Positions 1 through 8,647 of a DNA stretch of 64,000 bases are shown here, piece after piece. Both the position numbers and the translations under genes were made by a program. The notes below the pieces were generated by a model. It was not told the DNA's origin. It did not search any database and saw nothing but the letters and a program-made list of their open reading frames with translations. The stretch lies in NCBI RefSeq assembly GCF_900474185.1, contig NZ_UCNW01000008.1:434001-498000 (forward strand), in the 5' to 3' direction. The stretch comes from Synechococcus sp. UW69 (lineage in GTDB: Bacteria; Cyanobacteriota; Cyanobacteriia; PCC-6307; Cyanobiaceae). Numbering within the stretch: position 1 is the stretch's first letter; each line of letters begins with the position of its first letter.

Positions 1-533
1 TGAAGCAGCTGGATCGCCATCTCTTCGCTGGGGCCAAAGCGTTGATGCGGCAGTTGAAGCAGAGCACCAGCAGACGCCCGCAGAACTTTCGTCCCCAGGG
101 GGTCAACACCACCGCCCATCCAGACCGCGTTCACATCAGCGGCAAGCGCCGTCCTCAACAACGTGCCCAGATTGCCGGGATCCTGAATGCGATCCAGAAC
201 CAGGACGAAGTCCAACACCGACGGAACGGTGGGCAAAGCCTTCAGTGGGCTCAGACAGGCAACGCCATCGGGTGTGACCGTTGTTAGCGCTGCCCGCAAC
301 ACCTCATCGGTGACAATCCGCCATCGCGCCTGGGAACAACGTTCGGCGAGTTCCGGATGACGCTCCAGCCAGACCTCCGTTGCGATGATTTCCTCCGGCG
401 CCTTCCCTCGCGCCAGAAGCTCTTGCAAGAGATGGGTGCCCTCCAGGAGCAACAGCCCTTCGGCCTCACGCCCAACACGGGTAGCCAAGCTTCTAAGACG
501 CTTGACCAAGGGATTGCGTCGGCTGCTGATCAG
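1..533 (-). CDS. TrmH/SpoU-family RNA 2'-O-ribose methyltransferase (C-terminus beyond window)
   Basis: Minus-strand reading frame that runs off the left edge, so the catalytic C-terminus is not visible. The visible part holds the SpoU substrate-binding region (an LLLEGTHLL stretch near residue 30) and the start of the SPOUT knot with the family motif DRIQDPGNLGTLLRTA near residues 114-129. Members methylate ribose 2'-OH in rRNA or tRNA using SAM; the exact target cannot be told. The start is uncertain: no ATG or GTG precedes the conserved ISSRRNPLVKRL segment, so a CTG (533), a TTG (507-509) or an ATT near 560 must serve. It lies just downstream of the small gene at 560-808 on the same strand, so the two are probably cotranscribed. 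Confidence 0.8.
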   Translation of the reverse strand, partial: MISSRRNPLVKRLRSLATRVGREAEGLLLLEGTHLLQELLARGKAPEEIIATEVWLERHPELAERCSQARWRIVTDEVLRAALTTVTPDGVACLSPLKALPTVPSVLDFVLVLDRIQDPGNLGTLLRTALAADVNAVWMGGGVDPLGTKVLRASAGALLQLPHQRFGPSEEMAIQLL

Positions 534-559
534 GGGGGAGGAGGATTCCAGAGAACGAA

Positions 560-808
560 TCAGAACTCTGCGTGTTTACGCACGTTCAAGCCTTTGTGAA
601 CGCTGAGATTTTCGCCTTCGAGCTCAAGCCCATTAATGGCTGCGATTTCGCCCTTAATCCCTTCCGCCGCAAGATTTTCAATCAGCTTTTTAATGACCTG
701 ATCTTCCACAGTCGTGTGGTCGATGGAGTCGGGGGTTAGAAGCTCAATGAACTTTCCAACCTTGGAAGCAACCACCTCCGAGGCGTTGGAGATCTTGAGA
801 ACGATCAT
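560..808 (-). CDS. Small conserved-looking hypothetical protein (82 aa)
   Basis: Function not recognised. The frame starts at an ATG giving MIVLKISNASEV and ends HAEF. Composition is soluble and acidic with alternating hydrophobics, typical of a small alpha/beta fold; no signal peptide, membrane segment or metal motif is visible. An in-frame extension of 10 residues upstream is possible, but the ATG at 806-808 gives the more natural N-terminus. Its stop sits at the beginning of the methyltransferase frame, so it is probably the first gene of a two-gene unit. Base composition matches the core genome, which argues for an old resident gene rather than acquired DNA. Confidence 0.65.
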   Translation of the reverse strand: MIVLKISNASEVVASKVGKFIELLTPDSIDHTTVEDQVIKKLIENLAAEGIKGEIAAINGLELEGENLSVHKGLNVRKHAEF

Positions 809-843
809 TGTTGCCGGGAGAAGCTTGACTTCCGACAAACTAG

Positions 844-927
844 TGCGGATGGGGAGACTTGAACTCCCACGATGTTGCCACCACTAGTACCTGAAACTAG
901 CGCGTCTACCAATTCCGCCACATCCGC
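844..927 (-). tRNA. tRNA-Leu(CAG)
   Basis: Minus-strand cloverleaf with 7-bp acceptor GCGGATG/CATCCGC, D-arm with GGTAGACGCG, a five-pair anticodon stem around a loop containing CAG, a long variable arm as expected for class II leucine tRNA, and T-arm GGGAGTTCAAGTCTCC. The discriminator base is A (from t844). CCA is not encoded. Confidence 0.93.
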
Positions 928-1077
928 TGGCGTGTCGAGATTCGACCGGATGAACATAGGGCATCACCGATCCCTAGATCCAACACCCTGGAAGCAAACT
1001 GTCCAGTTTGAACGCCGGCCGTCTAGACGGTCTCAGAGAGTATTGGCAAAATCCTCTTATCGGGGATCGGGCAATTG

Positions 1078-2379
1078 ATGATGGCTGTTGCAGAAGCGTC
1101 TCAGGAGAGTCTCAAGCAACGCCTGAACGTCAGTGGCGGCCACGACCTGAACGGCACGCTTCGCGTCAGCGGGGCGAAGAACTCCGCGCTGGTGCTGATG
1201 ACGGCCAGCCTCCTGAGTCAAGAGACCATTGAACTCACCAATATTCCTGCCCTGACAGACATCGATGGCATGAGTGCCATCCTTGAATCGCTGGGAGTGC
1301 AGGTTGATCGAGCCTCTGACCGCATTCGCCTTACCGCCTCCGAACTGAGTGGTTCAGCTCCGCCCTACGAACTGGTCAACAGCCTGCGCGCCAGTTTCTT
1401 CAGCATCGGACCTCTGCTGGGACGGCTGGGACATGCCCGGGTTCCCCTTCCAGGGGGATGCCGCATCGGAGCACGTCCTGTCGTCGAACACATCCGCGGC
1501 CTGAAAGCCCTCGGCGCCATCGTCAATGTGGAGCATGGGATCGTCACGGCGTCCGTTCCGGGCACTAAAAAACGCCTGTCAGGAGCTCAGATCGTTCTCG
1601 ACTGTCCCAGCGTCGGAGCCACGGAAACCATCTTGATGGCCGCCGTTTTGGCGGAAGGGGTCTCAACGATTGAAAACGCCGCCCAGGAGCCTGAAGTGCA
1701 GGACCTGGCCAACCTGCTCAACACCATGGGAGCTCGCGTCACCGGAGCTGGTGGCCCGGTGATCACCATTGAAGGGGTGGAACAGCTCCGAGGATGCAGC
1801 AACTATCCGGTCATACCCGACAGGATCGAAGCAGGAACTTTCCTGATGGCTGCAGCGATCACTCGCTCACAACTGGTGGTAGAGCCCGTTATTCCGGAGC
1901 ATCTCAGCGCTGTGATCCAGAAGCTCCGGGACTGCGGCTGCTCCATCGATATCAACGGGAGGTCCGTCACGATCACACCAGGTGAGATCACCGCTGTGGA
2001 CATCACCACCCAACCTTTCCCAGGGTTCCCAACCGATCTTCAGGCACCGTTCATGGCCCTGATGTGCACGGCCAAAGGAACAAGTGTGATCAGCGAAAAG
2101 ATCTACGAAAACCGTCTGCAGCATGTGGCCGAACTTCAGCGCATGGGAGCGTCCATTCGTCTCAAGGGCAGCACTGCCATCGTTGAGGGAGTGGCCCAGC
2201 TCAGCGGGGCCCCCGTCACTGGCACCGACCTTCGTGCAGCCGCGGCCATGGTTCTGGCAGGCCTTTCAGCCAAAGGCATCACCGAGGTGTCTGGCCTGAA
2301 ACACCTCGACCGGGGTTACGACGACCTCGAAAGCAAGCTCAGCGCTGTGGGTGCTGAGGTGAAGCGCAACATCCCCTGA
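1078..2379 (+). CDS. murA: UDP-N-acetylglucosamine 1-carboxyvinyltransferase
   Basis: Catalyses the first committed step of peptidoglycan synthesis in the cytosol, moving enolpyruvate from PEP to UDP-GlcNAc. The 433-residue length fits the family, and the EPSP-synthase fold runs through the whole protein. The active-site cysteine is seen in the loop VPLPGGCRIGARP (Cys near residue 128), and the N-terminal substrate motif appears as VSGAKNSAL. Three start codons follow one another (TTG 1075, ATG 1078, ATG 1081); the first ATG is chosen. The gene stands alone between two leucine tRNA genes. The cysteine form of the loop predicts fosfomycin sensitivity, as known for Cys-type MurA. Confidence 0.95.
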   Translation: MMAVAEASQESLKQRLNVSGGHDLNGTLRVSGAKNSALVLMTASLLSQETIELTNIPALTDIDGMSAILESLGVQVDRASDRIRLTASELSGSAPPYELVNSLRASFFSIGPLLGRLGHARVPLPGGCRIGARPVVEHIRGLKALGAIVNVEHGIVTASVPGTKKRLSGAQIVLDCPSVGATETILMAAVLAEGVSTIENAAQEPEVQDLANLLNTMGARVTGAGGPVITIEGVEQLRGCSNYPVIPDRIEAGTFLMAAAITRSQLVVEPVIPEHLSAVIQKLRDCGCSIDINGRSVTITPGEITAVDITTQPFPGFPTDLQAPFMALMCTAKGTSVISEKIYENRLQHVAELQRMGASIRLKGSTAIVEGVAQLSGAPVTGTDLRAAAAMVLAGLSAKGITEVSGLKHLDRGYDDLESKLSAVGAEVKRNIP

Positions 2380-2412
2380 AGCGGGGCCCTTCAATCAATA
2401 CAATCCCTGTGC

Positions 2413-2495
2413 GGGAGCCTGGCGGAATTGGTAGACGCAGCTGACTCAAAATCAGCCGGCCACTGGTCTTGGGGGTTCAAGTCCCCCGGCTCCCA
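2413..2495 (+). tRNA. tRNA-Leu(CAA)
   Basis: Cloverleaf with acceptor GGGAGCC/GGCTCCC, D-arm GGTAGACGC, anticodon stem GCTGA/TCAGC around loop CTCAAAA (anticodon CAA), a long variable arm and T-arm GGGGGTTCAAGTCCCCC. It ends only 13 nt before the argD ATG, so tRNA processing must separate it if the two share a transcript. Confidence 0.95.
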
Positions 2496-2508
2496 TCCAT
2501 CCGCTGTG

Positions 2509-3690
2509 ATGAACACCTACGGCCGTTTTCCTCTGGCTTTGGCCAAAGGGAAGGGTTGTTGGGTCAAAGACACGCAAGGTCGGAGATACCTCGATGCGGT
2601 CGCTGGCATCGCGACCTGCACGCTGGGCCACAGCGACAGGGCAATGCATCGCGCTCTGCGCAGACAGCTGGGACGACTCCAGCACGTATCAAATCTCTAT
2701 CAGATTCCTGAACAGGAGCAGCTAGCGAGCTGGCTGGTGAACCACAGCTGCGCCGACAGCGTGTTCTTCTGCAATTCCGGCGCCGAAGCCAATGAAGCCG
2801 CCATCAAGCTGGCTCGTAAACATGGCCATCAACGTCGAGGCATTCAACAGCCCGTGATCCTCACGGCGGCAGCCAGCTTCCATGGCCGCACCCTCGCTGC
2901 TGTTACAGCCACTGGTCAACCCAAATACCACAAGGGTTTTGAACCCATGGTGACCGGGTTTGATTACTTCCCCTACAACGATCTCTCGGCCCTAGAAGCC
3001 CTGATCAACCGCTATGAACAAGTCGGCCCCTCCATCGCGGCTGTGCTGGTGGAACCCCTCCAAGGGGAAGGTGGCGTCAATCCCGGAGACCGCGCGTTCT
3101 TCTCACGCTTGCGCGAGATCTGCACACAACGGAACATCCTGCTGATTCTCGACGAGGTGCAGGTGGGCATGGGACGAAGCGGCCGCTTGTGGGGCTACGA
3201 ACAACTGGGCATTACCCCTGACGCCTTCACCCTGGCCAAGGGGCTGGGGGGTGGCCATGCCATCGGCGCCCTGCTGGTGAACGCATCAGCTGACGTGTTC
3301 GAACCCGGAGACCACGCCAGCACTTTTGGCGGCAATCCCTTCGCGTGCCGGGCCGGGTTGACGGTGGCGACCGAGATCGAACGGCGGGGGCTACTCAACA
3401 ACGTCACAGCCCGCGGTGAACAGCTGCGCGACGGACTCCAAGAACTGGTGAAATGTTTCCCAGAGCACCTGGAAACAGTGCGGGGTTGGGGCCTACTGCA
3501 AGGCATCGTGATCCGTGAAAGCAGCAGCTGGAAGGCTCCTCAGCTGGCTCAAGCCGCCATTGATCAAGGCCTTCTGCTGGTAGCGGCCGGGCCCTCCGTG
3601 CTGCGCATGGTTCCCCCCCTGACCATCAACCAGCGCGAGATCCGCGAACTGCTGCGCCGTCTGGCGGCGACCCTCTCCAGCCTCAGCTGA
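2509..3690 (+). CDS. argD: Acetylornithine aminotransferase (class III PLP aminotransferase)
   Basis: PLP enzyme that converts N-acetylglutamate semialdehyde to N-acetylornithine in arginine synthesis. At 393 aa it matches ArgD. Visible motifs: CNSGAEANEAAIKLARKH (phosphate binding), FHGRTLAA, the DEVQVGMGRSG segment whose Asp contacts the pyridine nitrogen, and TLAKGLGGG with the Schiff-base lysine. The same open frame begins inside the upstream tRNA, so the ATG at 2509 (MNTYGRFPLAL) is the sensible start. folC begins directly after its stop codon, so translation of the two is probably coupled. A related ornithine or succinyl-ornithine activity cannot be excluded, but ArgD is the usual cyanobacterial member. 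Confidence 0.92.
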   Translation: MNTYGRFPLALAKGKGCWVKDTQGRRYLDAVAGIATCTLGHSDRAMHRALRRQLGRLQHVSNLYQIPEQEQLASWLVNHSCADSVFFCNSGAEANEAAIKLARKHGHQRRGIQQPVILTAAASFHGRTLAAVTATGQPKYHKGFEPMVTGFDYFPYNDLSALEALINRYEQVGPSIAAVLVEPLQGEGGVNPGDRAFFSRLREICTQRNILLILDEVQVGMGRSGRLWGYEQLGITPDAFTLAKGLGGGHAIGALLVNASADVFEPGDHASTFGGNPFACRAGLTVATEIERRGLLNNVTARGEQLRDGLQELVKCFPEHLETVRGWGLLQGIVIRESSSWKAPQLAQAAIDQGLLLVAAGPSVLRMVPPLTINQREIRELLRRLAATLSSLS

Positions 3691-4905
3691 GTGGATGAGC
3701 TCTCTGATCTGATCCCACGCTTCGACCTGCGTGGCATGGATCTGCAGTTGGATCGCATGCATGCGGCCCTCCACGAGCTTGACCATCCATGTCAGGCGGT
3801 TCCCGCGATTCAGGTGCTTGGCACCAACGGCAAGGGGTCCATCGTCAGCTTTCTGGAATCAGCCCTCTGTGCCGCAGGACTCCGCTGCGGGGTCACCACC
3901 TCCCCGCACCTGGTGAGCTGGTGCGAACGGATTCGGATCCAGGGAGAGCCGATTGCCGTTGAAACGCTGCGATCCCAGTTGCAGGCTCTCCAACCCCTCA
4001 ACGAACGGCATCGGCTGACCCCCTTTGAACTGCTCGTGACCGCAGCATTTTTGGAATTTCAACGGCACGCCTGTGAACTCATGGTGCTGGAAGTAGGCCT
4101 GGGGGGACGGCTTGACGCCACAACAGCGCATCCCCACCGGCCCGTGATTGCCGTCGCCAGCATTGGACTGGATCACTGCGAACACCTGGGCAACAACCTC
4201 ACCGCCATCGCGATGGAGAAGGCGGCGGCGATCCCCCCGTACGCCACCGTGATCAGCGGGGCACAAGATCCCGCCGTGCAGACCGTCCTGGACGAGACGT
4301 GCCGAAAGCAGCAGGCCAACCTGACGTGGGTGCAGCCCCTGGAATCATCCTGGGAGCTGGGCCTGGCAGGAGAAATCCAGAGAAGCAACGCCGCTGTAGC
4401 CCTTGGAGCTTTAAAGGCCTTGTCGAGCTTGGGCTGGACCCTGCCTGAGGCAGTGATCCGTGAGGGGTTCGCGACAGCCCGCTGGCCCGGTCGTCTGGAG
4501 ACCGTGCGTTGGAGGGAACACCGGCTTCGCCTTGACGGAGCTCACAATCCACCCGCCGCGGTGCAGCTGGCCGAGGAACGCGTTCATTGGACCAGCGCAT
4601 CCATAGGTGTGGTCTGGATCCTGGCCATTCAGGCCCACAAGGATGCTGCCGCCATGCTCCAGGCCTTGCTACAGCCCCAGGACCAAGCCTGGATCATTCC
4701 AGTACCGGGCCACAAAAGCTGGTGCCGAGCGGCCCTCCTCAAGGAACTCCCAGACCGCGGCAACCAGTTGCAAGAGGCCGACAGCCTTGAAACTGTGCTG
4801 AACCAACTCAACAGCGATGGATGGCCAACGCCGATGCCAATTGTTGCCGGATCGCTGTATCTGATCGGGGACCTGTTCGCTCGCGGCGTTGTAACGGCAG
4901 AGTGA
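3691..4905 (+). CDS. folC: Folylpolyglutamate synthase / dihydrofolate synthase
   Basis: Mur-ligase-family ATP-dependent enzyme that adds glutamate to dihydropteroate or folates. Motifs: the P-loop LGTNGKGSIVSF near residues 45-56, EVGLGGRLDATTA near 133, a central HCEHLG region, and DGAHNP in the C-terminal domain. Its 404-aa length is typical. The start is a GTG immediately after the argD stop (zero spacing). Its own stop overlaps the GTG start of the pentapeptide-repeat gene by four bases (GTGA). The run argD-folC-pentapeptide is therefore one translationally coupled unit. Confidence 0.92.
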   Translation: MDELSDLIPRFDLRGMDLQLDRMHAALHELDHPCQAVPAIQVLGTNGKGSIVSFLESALCAAGLRCGVTTSPHLVSWCERIRIQGEPIAVETLRSQLQALQPLNERHRLTPFELLVTAAFLEFQRHACELMVLEVGLGGRLDATTAHPHRPVIAVASIGLDHCEHLGNNLTAIAMEKAAAIPPYATVISGAQDPAVQTVLDETCRKQQANLTWVQPLESSWELGLAGEIQRSNAAVALGALKALSSLGWTLPEAVIREGFATARWPGRLETVRWREHRLRLDGAHNPPAAVQLAEERVHWTSASIGVVWILAIQAHKDAAAMLQALLQPQDQAWIIPVPGHKSWCRAALLKELPDRGNQLQEADSLETVLNQLNSDGWPTPMPIVAGSLYLIGDLFARGVVTAE

Positions 4906-5447
4906 ACGCAGCTTGCGCGTGGACTGTGCTGCGAATTTCCTGGCTGCTGAGCCTTCTCATGCCCCTCCTGTTGATGGGAACTCCGGCCCAAGCCCTAGAC
5001 ACCTCCGCCGGGGCGGGGTTGCAGGACAGGGCCTTGTTCCAGGAAAAGGTGGATTACACGCTCACCAACCAAAGCAACGGAGATTTCCAGGGACAGAACC
5101 TGGCCAACACATCCTTTGCAGGAGCCGTTGGCCGCGGCGCGAATTTCCAAGGCGCCAACCTCCATGGGGCGATCCTCACCCAGGGGGCCTTTGCCGAAGC
5201 TGATTTCCGCGATGCTGATCTCTCCGATGCATTGATGGATCGCGCCGACTTCGTGGACACCGATCTACGCAACGCCGTGCTCACGGGGATCATCGCGTCA
5301 GGCAGCAGCTTCAGTAATGCCCAGATCGAGGGGGCTGATTTCACCGACGCCCTGCTCGATCGTGATGATCAACGCCGGCTTTGTCGGGAGGCGGAGGGCA
5401 TCAACCCCAGCACCGGAGTCGCCACCTTCGACAGCCTCGGATGCTGA
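4902..5447 (+). CDS. Secreted pentapeptide-repeat protein, likely thylakoid lumenal
   Basis: The N-terminus has a signal peptide (hydrophobic WLLSLLMPLLLMG followed by AQA), then about 70 residues later a run of A(D/N)LXX-type pentapeptides such as GANFQGANLHGA, EADFRDADLSDA and RADFVDTDLRNA, which fold as a right-handed quadrilateral beta-helix. Two cysteines near the C-terminus may form a disulfide. The GTG start overlaps the folC stop. Pentapeptide proteins with signal peptides are abundant in the cyanobacterial lumen, mostly of unknown role; the location is inferred and no enzyme activity is implied. Confidence 0.85.
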   Translation: MNAACAWTVLRISWLLSLLMPLLLMGTPAQALDTSAGAGLQDRALFQEKVDYTLTNQSNGDFQGQNLANTSFAGAVGRGANFQGANLHGAILTQGAFAEADFRDADLSDALMDRADFVDTDLRNAVLTGIIASGSSFSNAQIEGADFTDALLDRDDQRRLCREAEGINPSTGVATFDSLGC

Positions 5448-5450
5448 TCG

Positions 5451-6800
5451 TCAGAGGCGCTCCTCCCAGCCCCGCAGCTTGCCTGGATTGAGCAGGCCAG
5501 CGGGATCAAAGCGGTGCTTGGCCGCCACCTGATCAGCGTCGATGACGCCAAGGCCGCCATCCTCCACCGTGATCACATGGGGGTTGAACAGCACGGCACC
5601 CACTGCCCTGCAGTCGTCCATCAATCGGTCCAGCTGCTCAGCCCCCCGCCACCGCACCAGCGGCAGGGCGGCCAAGCGTGGACAGCCCTGCTGGCGCACA
5701 AGCTCGAGATGCCAGATCAGGTCGTCTCCCCACCGCTGCCTCAACGCTGCAATTGCTGGAGCCTCCGGCTGCGGCAACAGCATCTGCAGGTAGGTCCATC
5801 CCGGCTCTGAGGCCCGCACATGCAGGGTGGTGTGATTCCAGCTCAGCTCACGCAATCCATTGCCCCCTGAGAGATCTTCAGGCCCGAGATCCCGCAGGGT
5901 GGCCCCGGCTGACTGCACCATTCGTTGCAGGCTGGTGAGCCCATCCGGCGCGACGAGCAACAGCAACCTGTGGGCAGATACGGCAGGACCTCCCCAACTG
6001 GGCATCCGCGACAGAAGCGGCTGTTCAAGCAGGGTTCCTAGATGAAGATCCAAGGCGGATACCGCGACCCTATGCATCAACTCAATCGCCTGCTCCCAAC
6101 GCTCGCAGTCCACACTCACCTGTTGCCAGTTGACCACTGGAGCGGTGGCCAATCTGAGGGCCGTAATGATGCCGTTCGTGCCGTAGGCATGGTTCAACGC
6201 TTCGGCATCCACCTCGCCGATCTGATGGCGTTGGGCATCGGGACGGAGCGGTACAACCTCCATCCCGAGCAAATGGCCTGGATCGCGCAAAAAGCCCCAG
6301 CGCAACGAACCGATGCCACCGGAGCCCCCAGCAACGAAGCCACCGATGGTGGCGCTGCGCCAGGTGCTCGGCATCAAGCGCAGCTGGCGCCCATACCTGC
6401 GCAGCTCCTGATCCAGATCGCGCATCACACAGCCCGGTTCCACGGTGACCACCCCCGTCGCCGCATCAATTGATCGGATCTGACACAGGGATGTGGTGAG
6501 CATCACCACGCCTCCTTGCAGGGGCACACATTGGCCGTAATTCCCCGTACCGGACCCGCGCAGGGTCAGGGGAACCTGATGCTCGGCGCAGGCTGAGGCA
6601 AGCCGTTCAACGGCCTCCACAGTGCGAGGCCGGGCCACCAAGTCAGCACGACATGGTTCCAGTCGTGGTGTCAAAACCGGGGAGTACTCGAAGGCATCCC
6701 GGGAAAAACGCTGAAGGTCTGCTGGTTCAGCCAACAGCTCAAGATCAGGGACAACGCTGAGGGCTTGCCGCAGGGCGATTAAGGCTTCGGCGCGACCCAT
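5451..6800 (-). CDS. FAD-binding oxidoreductase, GlcD-like
   Basis: A 449-aa protein with a PCMH/VAO-type FAD-binding domain. The segment PLTLRGSGTGNYGQ near residue 78 contacts FAD pyrophosphate, VTVEPGCVMRDLDQEL follows, and FVAGGSGGIGSLRWG closes the domain. The C-terminal NPHVITVEDG and LLNPGKL endings are typical of glycolate or D-lactate dehydrogenase D subunits, but the substrate is not certain. It lies 18 nt downstream of the amidohydrolase gene on the same strand, so the two could act in one small catabolic or salvage unit. A GlcE/F partner is not seen here. Confidence 0.8.
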   Translation of the reverse strand: MGRAEALIALRQALSVVPDLELLAEPADLQRFSRDAFEYSPVLTPRLEPCRADLVARPRTVEAVERLASACAEHQVPLTLRGSGTGNYGQCVPLQGGVVMLTTSLCQIRSIDAATGVVTVEPGCVMRDLDQELRRYGRQLRLMPSTWRSATIGGFVAGGSGGIGSLRWGFLRDPGHLLGMEVVPLRPDAQRHQIGEVDAEALNHAYGTNGIITALRLATAPVVNWQQVSVDCERWEQAIELMHRVAVSALDLHLGTLLEQPLLSRMPSWGGPAVSAHRLLLLVAPDGLTSLQRMVQSAGATLRDLGPEDLSGGNGLRELSWNHTTLHVRASEPGWTYLQMLLPQPEAPAIAALRQRWGDDLIWHLELVRQQGCPRLAALPLVRWRGAEQLDRLMDDCRAVGAVLFNPHVITVEDGGLGVIDADQVAAKHRFDPAGLLNPGKLRGWEERL

Positions 6801-6818
6801 GATGGTGCTGAACTCTGG

Positions 6819-8099
6819 TCAGGGTCTAGCGCCCGGAGACGACACCCAGTGGCCGTTTACGAGAACCTGGCGCTGCGGGGGACATCGCATCAGATCCGAC
6901 CATCCCTGGCCCTCCATGCAGATCAGATCCGCAGGAGCACCAGCCCGCAGCACCCCATCCCATTCCAGTTGAAGAATGGCCGGCGGTGCCGTCGTGAAGG
7001 GGGCCAGGCCCAGGCGCTGCCACGGCAACAACTGGGTCAACGGCATCGACGCGGCCAGCAGGGCCAATGGATCGAAATCGCCTCCGGGGAACCAGGGGTC
7101 GGCCACGTTGTCACCCGCTACCGCCACCGTGACGCCACAGCGTTGCAACTGACGGATCGGGGCTTGCGGACGCTGAAGCGGGGTGGCGTCGTCCGATCGC
7201 GCTAGCAACCAGGCATTGGTGAGGGGTAGTGCGATCACGCGGAGCTGTGCTGCCGCCATGCGCTCTCCCAACCTTGCCAAGCGTGGAGGCGGCAGCAGAG
7301 AAAGACTGCTGGCATGGCTGCAGGTGACAGGAACCTGGACGGGCACGCGCCGCAGAGCCTTCAGCAGCTGAACCATGCCCTCGGCCGGGCCATGGTCGGC
7401 CTCATCAATGTGCAAATCAACGCCGCAGCTGTGGCGATCGGCAAGGCGCAACAACTCCTCCAGCTGATGAGTCACCGCAGCCGATCCACAGGGAGGGGTG
7501 AGAACACCGCCGAGGCAGCCACCACTGGCGGCGACGCGACGTGCCAAATCCTCCGCTTCAGCTGAACACCAGAACTCCAGGGGAACAAGCGCCACCAGCT
7601 GAAGATCGATGCGGCTGCGCCAGCGCTGCTGAAGGGTGAGCAGTGCCTCCCAGCTGGGCTCGGCACCAGGACCACCACTGTCGACATGACTACGCATGGC
7701 ACGCAGTCCATGGCCGAATGCCCTCTCCAACGCTCGCTCCCCGCGCTGGAGAATGGATGCCACGGTTCGGGTGTTGTGCTCCTGCAGGTTGGCGTCCAGG
7801 GCACCTCCGTAGCTGCCGCTGAGGTTGGGGTGCTCCTGCCAGGTGTAGGCCTTGTCCAAATGAACATGGCAGTCCACCAATCGCGGCAGCACCATCCGCG
7901 ATGGTGGCGACTGATCAGCCGTCAGGGGCCTGGGCTCAAGCAGACGTCCCTGATGCCAGGCGAGCCGCACAGGCGTCAGCCCCTGTTTCTGGATTGCTGG
8001 CAGGGGTGTCGCAGGGTCGAAATCAACCAGCCCCAGGGGAACCCAAGCCTCAAGGACACCACTCTCAGACTGTGACTGGAGCGACTGGGCATCCGTCAC
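6819..8099 (-). CDS. Cytosine-deaminase-like amidohydrolase
   Basis: 426-aa metal-dependent hydrolase of the amidohydrolase superfamily. Signature sites in order: HVHLDKAYTWQ (first metal histidines) near residue 80, HIDEAD with another metal ligand, TCSHASSLS, and the late aspartate in VAGDNVADPW. The HxHLDK form is that of the CodA/AtzC-like branch, which deaminates cytosine, isoguanine or triazines; the actual substrate cannot be told. The GTG start overlaps the stop of the DUF4359 gene by four bases, and the FAD oxidase follows closely, so the three genes form an operon. Confidence 0.78.
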   Translation of the reverse strand: MTDAQSLQSQSESGVLEAWVPLGLVDFDPATPLPAIQKQGLTPVRLAWHQGRLLEPRPLTADQSPPSRMVLPRLVDCHVHLDKAYTWQEHPNLSGSYGGALDANLQEHNTRTVASILQRGERALERAFGHGLRAMRSHVDSGGPGAEPSWEALLTLQQRWRSRIDLQLVALVPLEFWCSAEAEDLARRVAASGGCLGGVLTPPCGSAAVTHQLEELLRLADRHSCGVDLHIDEADHGPAEGMVQLLKALRRVPVQVPVTCSHASSLSLLPPPRLARLGERMAAAQLRVIALPLTNAWLLARSDDATPLQRPQAPIRQLQRCGVTVAVAGDNVADPWFPGGDFDPLALLAASMPLTQLLPWQRLGLAPFTTAPPAILQLEWDGVLRAGAPADLICMEGQGWSDLMRCPPQRQVLVNGHWVSSPGARP

Positions 8100-8527
8100 T
8101 CCTCTGCACCGTTGATGGCGTCGGTTCTGAGGATCACAAAACGACCTGCCACACCAAGGCTCAGCACATCGAAGCCGGGCAGACGCAGCCCCGGCAACAA
8201 CTGCTTGCCCTCCATGCTGGTGGAATACAAGCTGGCCACCCCTAAGTTGCGACGGGTGGTGAACTGACCGGCCAGCGCCGCCAGAGCATCCCGCTGAGAG
8301 GCAATCAACTCAGGGCAATTGCTAATCCAAAGACGCAGCACCATGGGCAGGTTCGGTGCCTCGCACAGTTCCTGGGTGCCCAACTTGACCAACTGAGCTC
8401 CGGCATGGGCCTCGTAATCGTCCATGGACGGATTGGAGAACACCAGCGACAGCACACCGGCCATGGCGACACCCCCCGTCAACAGCGCCAGTGCAGGCAC
8501 ACGTTGCGGACGCGATGAAGGGGACAC
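8096..8527 (-). CDS. DUF4359-like membrane-anchored protein
   Basis: 143 aa with one N-terminal hydrophobic segment (residues about 11-30) followed by NPSMDDYEAHAGAQL, a cysteine pair in ELCEAPN and SNCPEL, and a C-terminal LGVAGRFVILRTD. This order matches cyanobacterial DUF4359 proteins, whose function is unknown. The protein is predicted to be anchored with the bulk outside the cytoplasm. It is the first gene of the minus-strand operon with the amidohydrolase and FAD oxidase. It starts at a GTG only about 40 nt from the divergently placed tRNA-His, so promoters for both must be packed in that gap. Confidence 0.7.
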   Translation of the reverse strand: MSPSSRPQRVPALALLTGGVAMAGVLSLVFSNPSMDDYEAHAGAQLVKLGTQELCEAPNLPMVLRLWISNCPELIASQRDALAALAGQFTTRRNLGVASLYSTSMEGKQLLPGLRLPGFDVLSLGVAGRFVILRTDAINGAEE

Positions 8528-8568
8528 CAGGCTGGCTGCGGCTCGTGTTGGTAGATTCTCACGGACGC

Positions 8569-8642
8569 GGCGGGCGTCGCCAAGTGGTTAAGGCAGCGGC
8601 TTGTGGCGCCGCTATTCGGGGGTTCGAATCCCCTCGCTCGCC
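8569..8642 (+). tRNA. tRNA-His(GTG)
   Basis: Acceptor GCGGGCG/CGCTCGC, anticodon stem GCGGC/GCCGC around TTGTGGC (anticodon GTG), T-arm GGGGGTTCGAATCCCCT. The histidine identity element is present: an extra G at 8569 (position -1) faces discriminator C at 8642. A T-rich tail follows. It points towards the end of the minus-strand dgcN gene. Confidence 0.95.
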
Positions 8643-8647
8643 CTTTT